Origin: Saksenaea vasiformis B4078
Lineage: Eukaryota; Mucoromycota; Mucoromycetes; Mucorales; Saksenaeaceae
Assembly: GCA_000697055.1 (NCBI GenBank)
Contig: JNDT01001961.1
Coordinates: 24,569-88,568 of the forward strand
Direction of reading: 5' to 3'
DNA length: 64,000 nucleotides
Positions 63,858 through 64,000 of the stretch are shown in pieces (positions within the stretch are counted from its first letter, which is position 1; every line of letters begins with the position of its first letter). The notes under the pieces were generated by a model. The model was given only the letters and a program-made list of their open reading frames with translations. It made no database searches and had not been told where the DNA came from. The translations under genes and the position numbers were made by a program.

Positions 63858-64000
63858 GTCATTGAAAAAGCTTGAACAGCGGTGCTGGAGCCTCCATCCG
63901 AGACACCCATAGGCTTAATGATCGGTACAAGTGCGCCGAGATCCCGGAATCCCAGTCGAACTATATGCGACATGGACGGATGCTTCCTAAAGCTTTGAAA

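Overview
The window is nuclear DNA of a fungus, most likely an early-diverging one (Mucoromycota; Mucorales is my best guess). Genes are spliced with many short introns (about 45-90 nt, mostly GT-AG with pyrimidine-rich 3' ends). Poly-T, CT and GA tracts are frequent in introns and promoters. The gene set mixes ordinary fungal genes with animal-like genes that Dikarya generally lack: an Integrator subunit 2 homologue, a CHD6-9/kismet-type remodeler, a ferritin and a TRIC channel. No operons, rRNA, convincing tRNA or CRISPR were seen. Products are called from family recognition of the translated exons; exon joins were worked out by eye.

1-17 kb is gene-dense and mostly on the minus strand: CDC73 (partial at the left edge), mitochondrial glycine cleavage T protein (GCV1), an EVI5/Gyp5-like Rab GAP, a histidine phosphatase, a TVP38/TMEM64 membrane protein (+), a small BRI3-like membrane protein, a MATE transporter, a FYRN/FYRC chromatin protein, a Rieske-domain protein and a coiled-coil protein.

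17-26.6 kb is looser: a 3.1-kb gene-free stretch with a long CA microsatellite, an LrgA/LrgB-type (PLGG1-like) transporter, a small ankyrin protein and a LEA2-like single-pass membrane protein.

26.6-31.1 kb is a rearranged patch. An intact alpha/beta hydrolase gene is followed by an antisense retrotransposon gag-like ORF and then by a decayed second copy of the hydrolase.

32-40.5 kb holds an alpha-arrestin, INTS2, ferritin, TRIC channel and a Cys-3/MetR-like bZIP factor. 40.5-46.6 kb is gene-poor and contains a 171-bp pogo-like MITE with a TA target duplication. 46.6-58.4 kb carries the large CHD remodeler with a glutamine-rich N terminus, an ACS-family MFS transporter and a type II PI 4-kinase (LSB6). 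58.4-64 kb contains ribosomal protein eL20, which sits between two inverted copies of a ~180-bp repeat, and a broken zinc-finger transposase-like fragment at the right edge.

The genes do not form one pathway. Themes are transcription and chromatin (CDC73, INTS2, CHD, FYR protein, bZIP), membrane trafficking and phosphoinositides (TBC GAP, TVP38, arrestin, LSB6), transport (MATE, LrgAB, MFS, TRIC) and iron storage. I did not find a clearly new multi-gene system. The best leads are the animal-like gene complement, the hydrolase/gag rearrangement and the inverted repeats around eL20.
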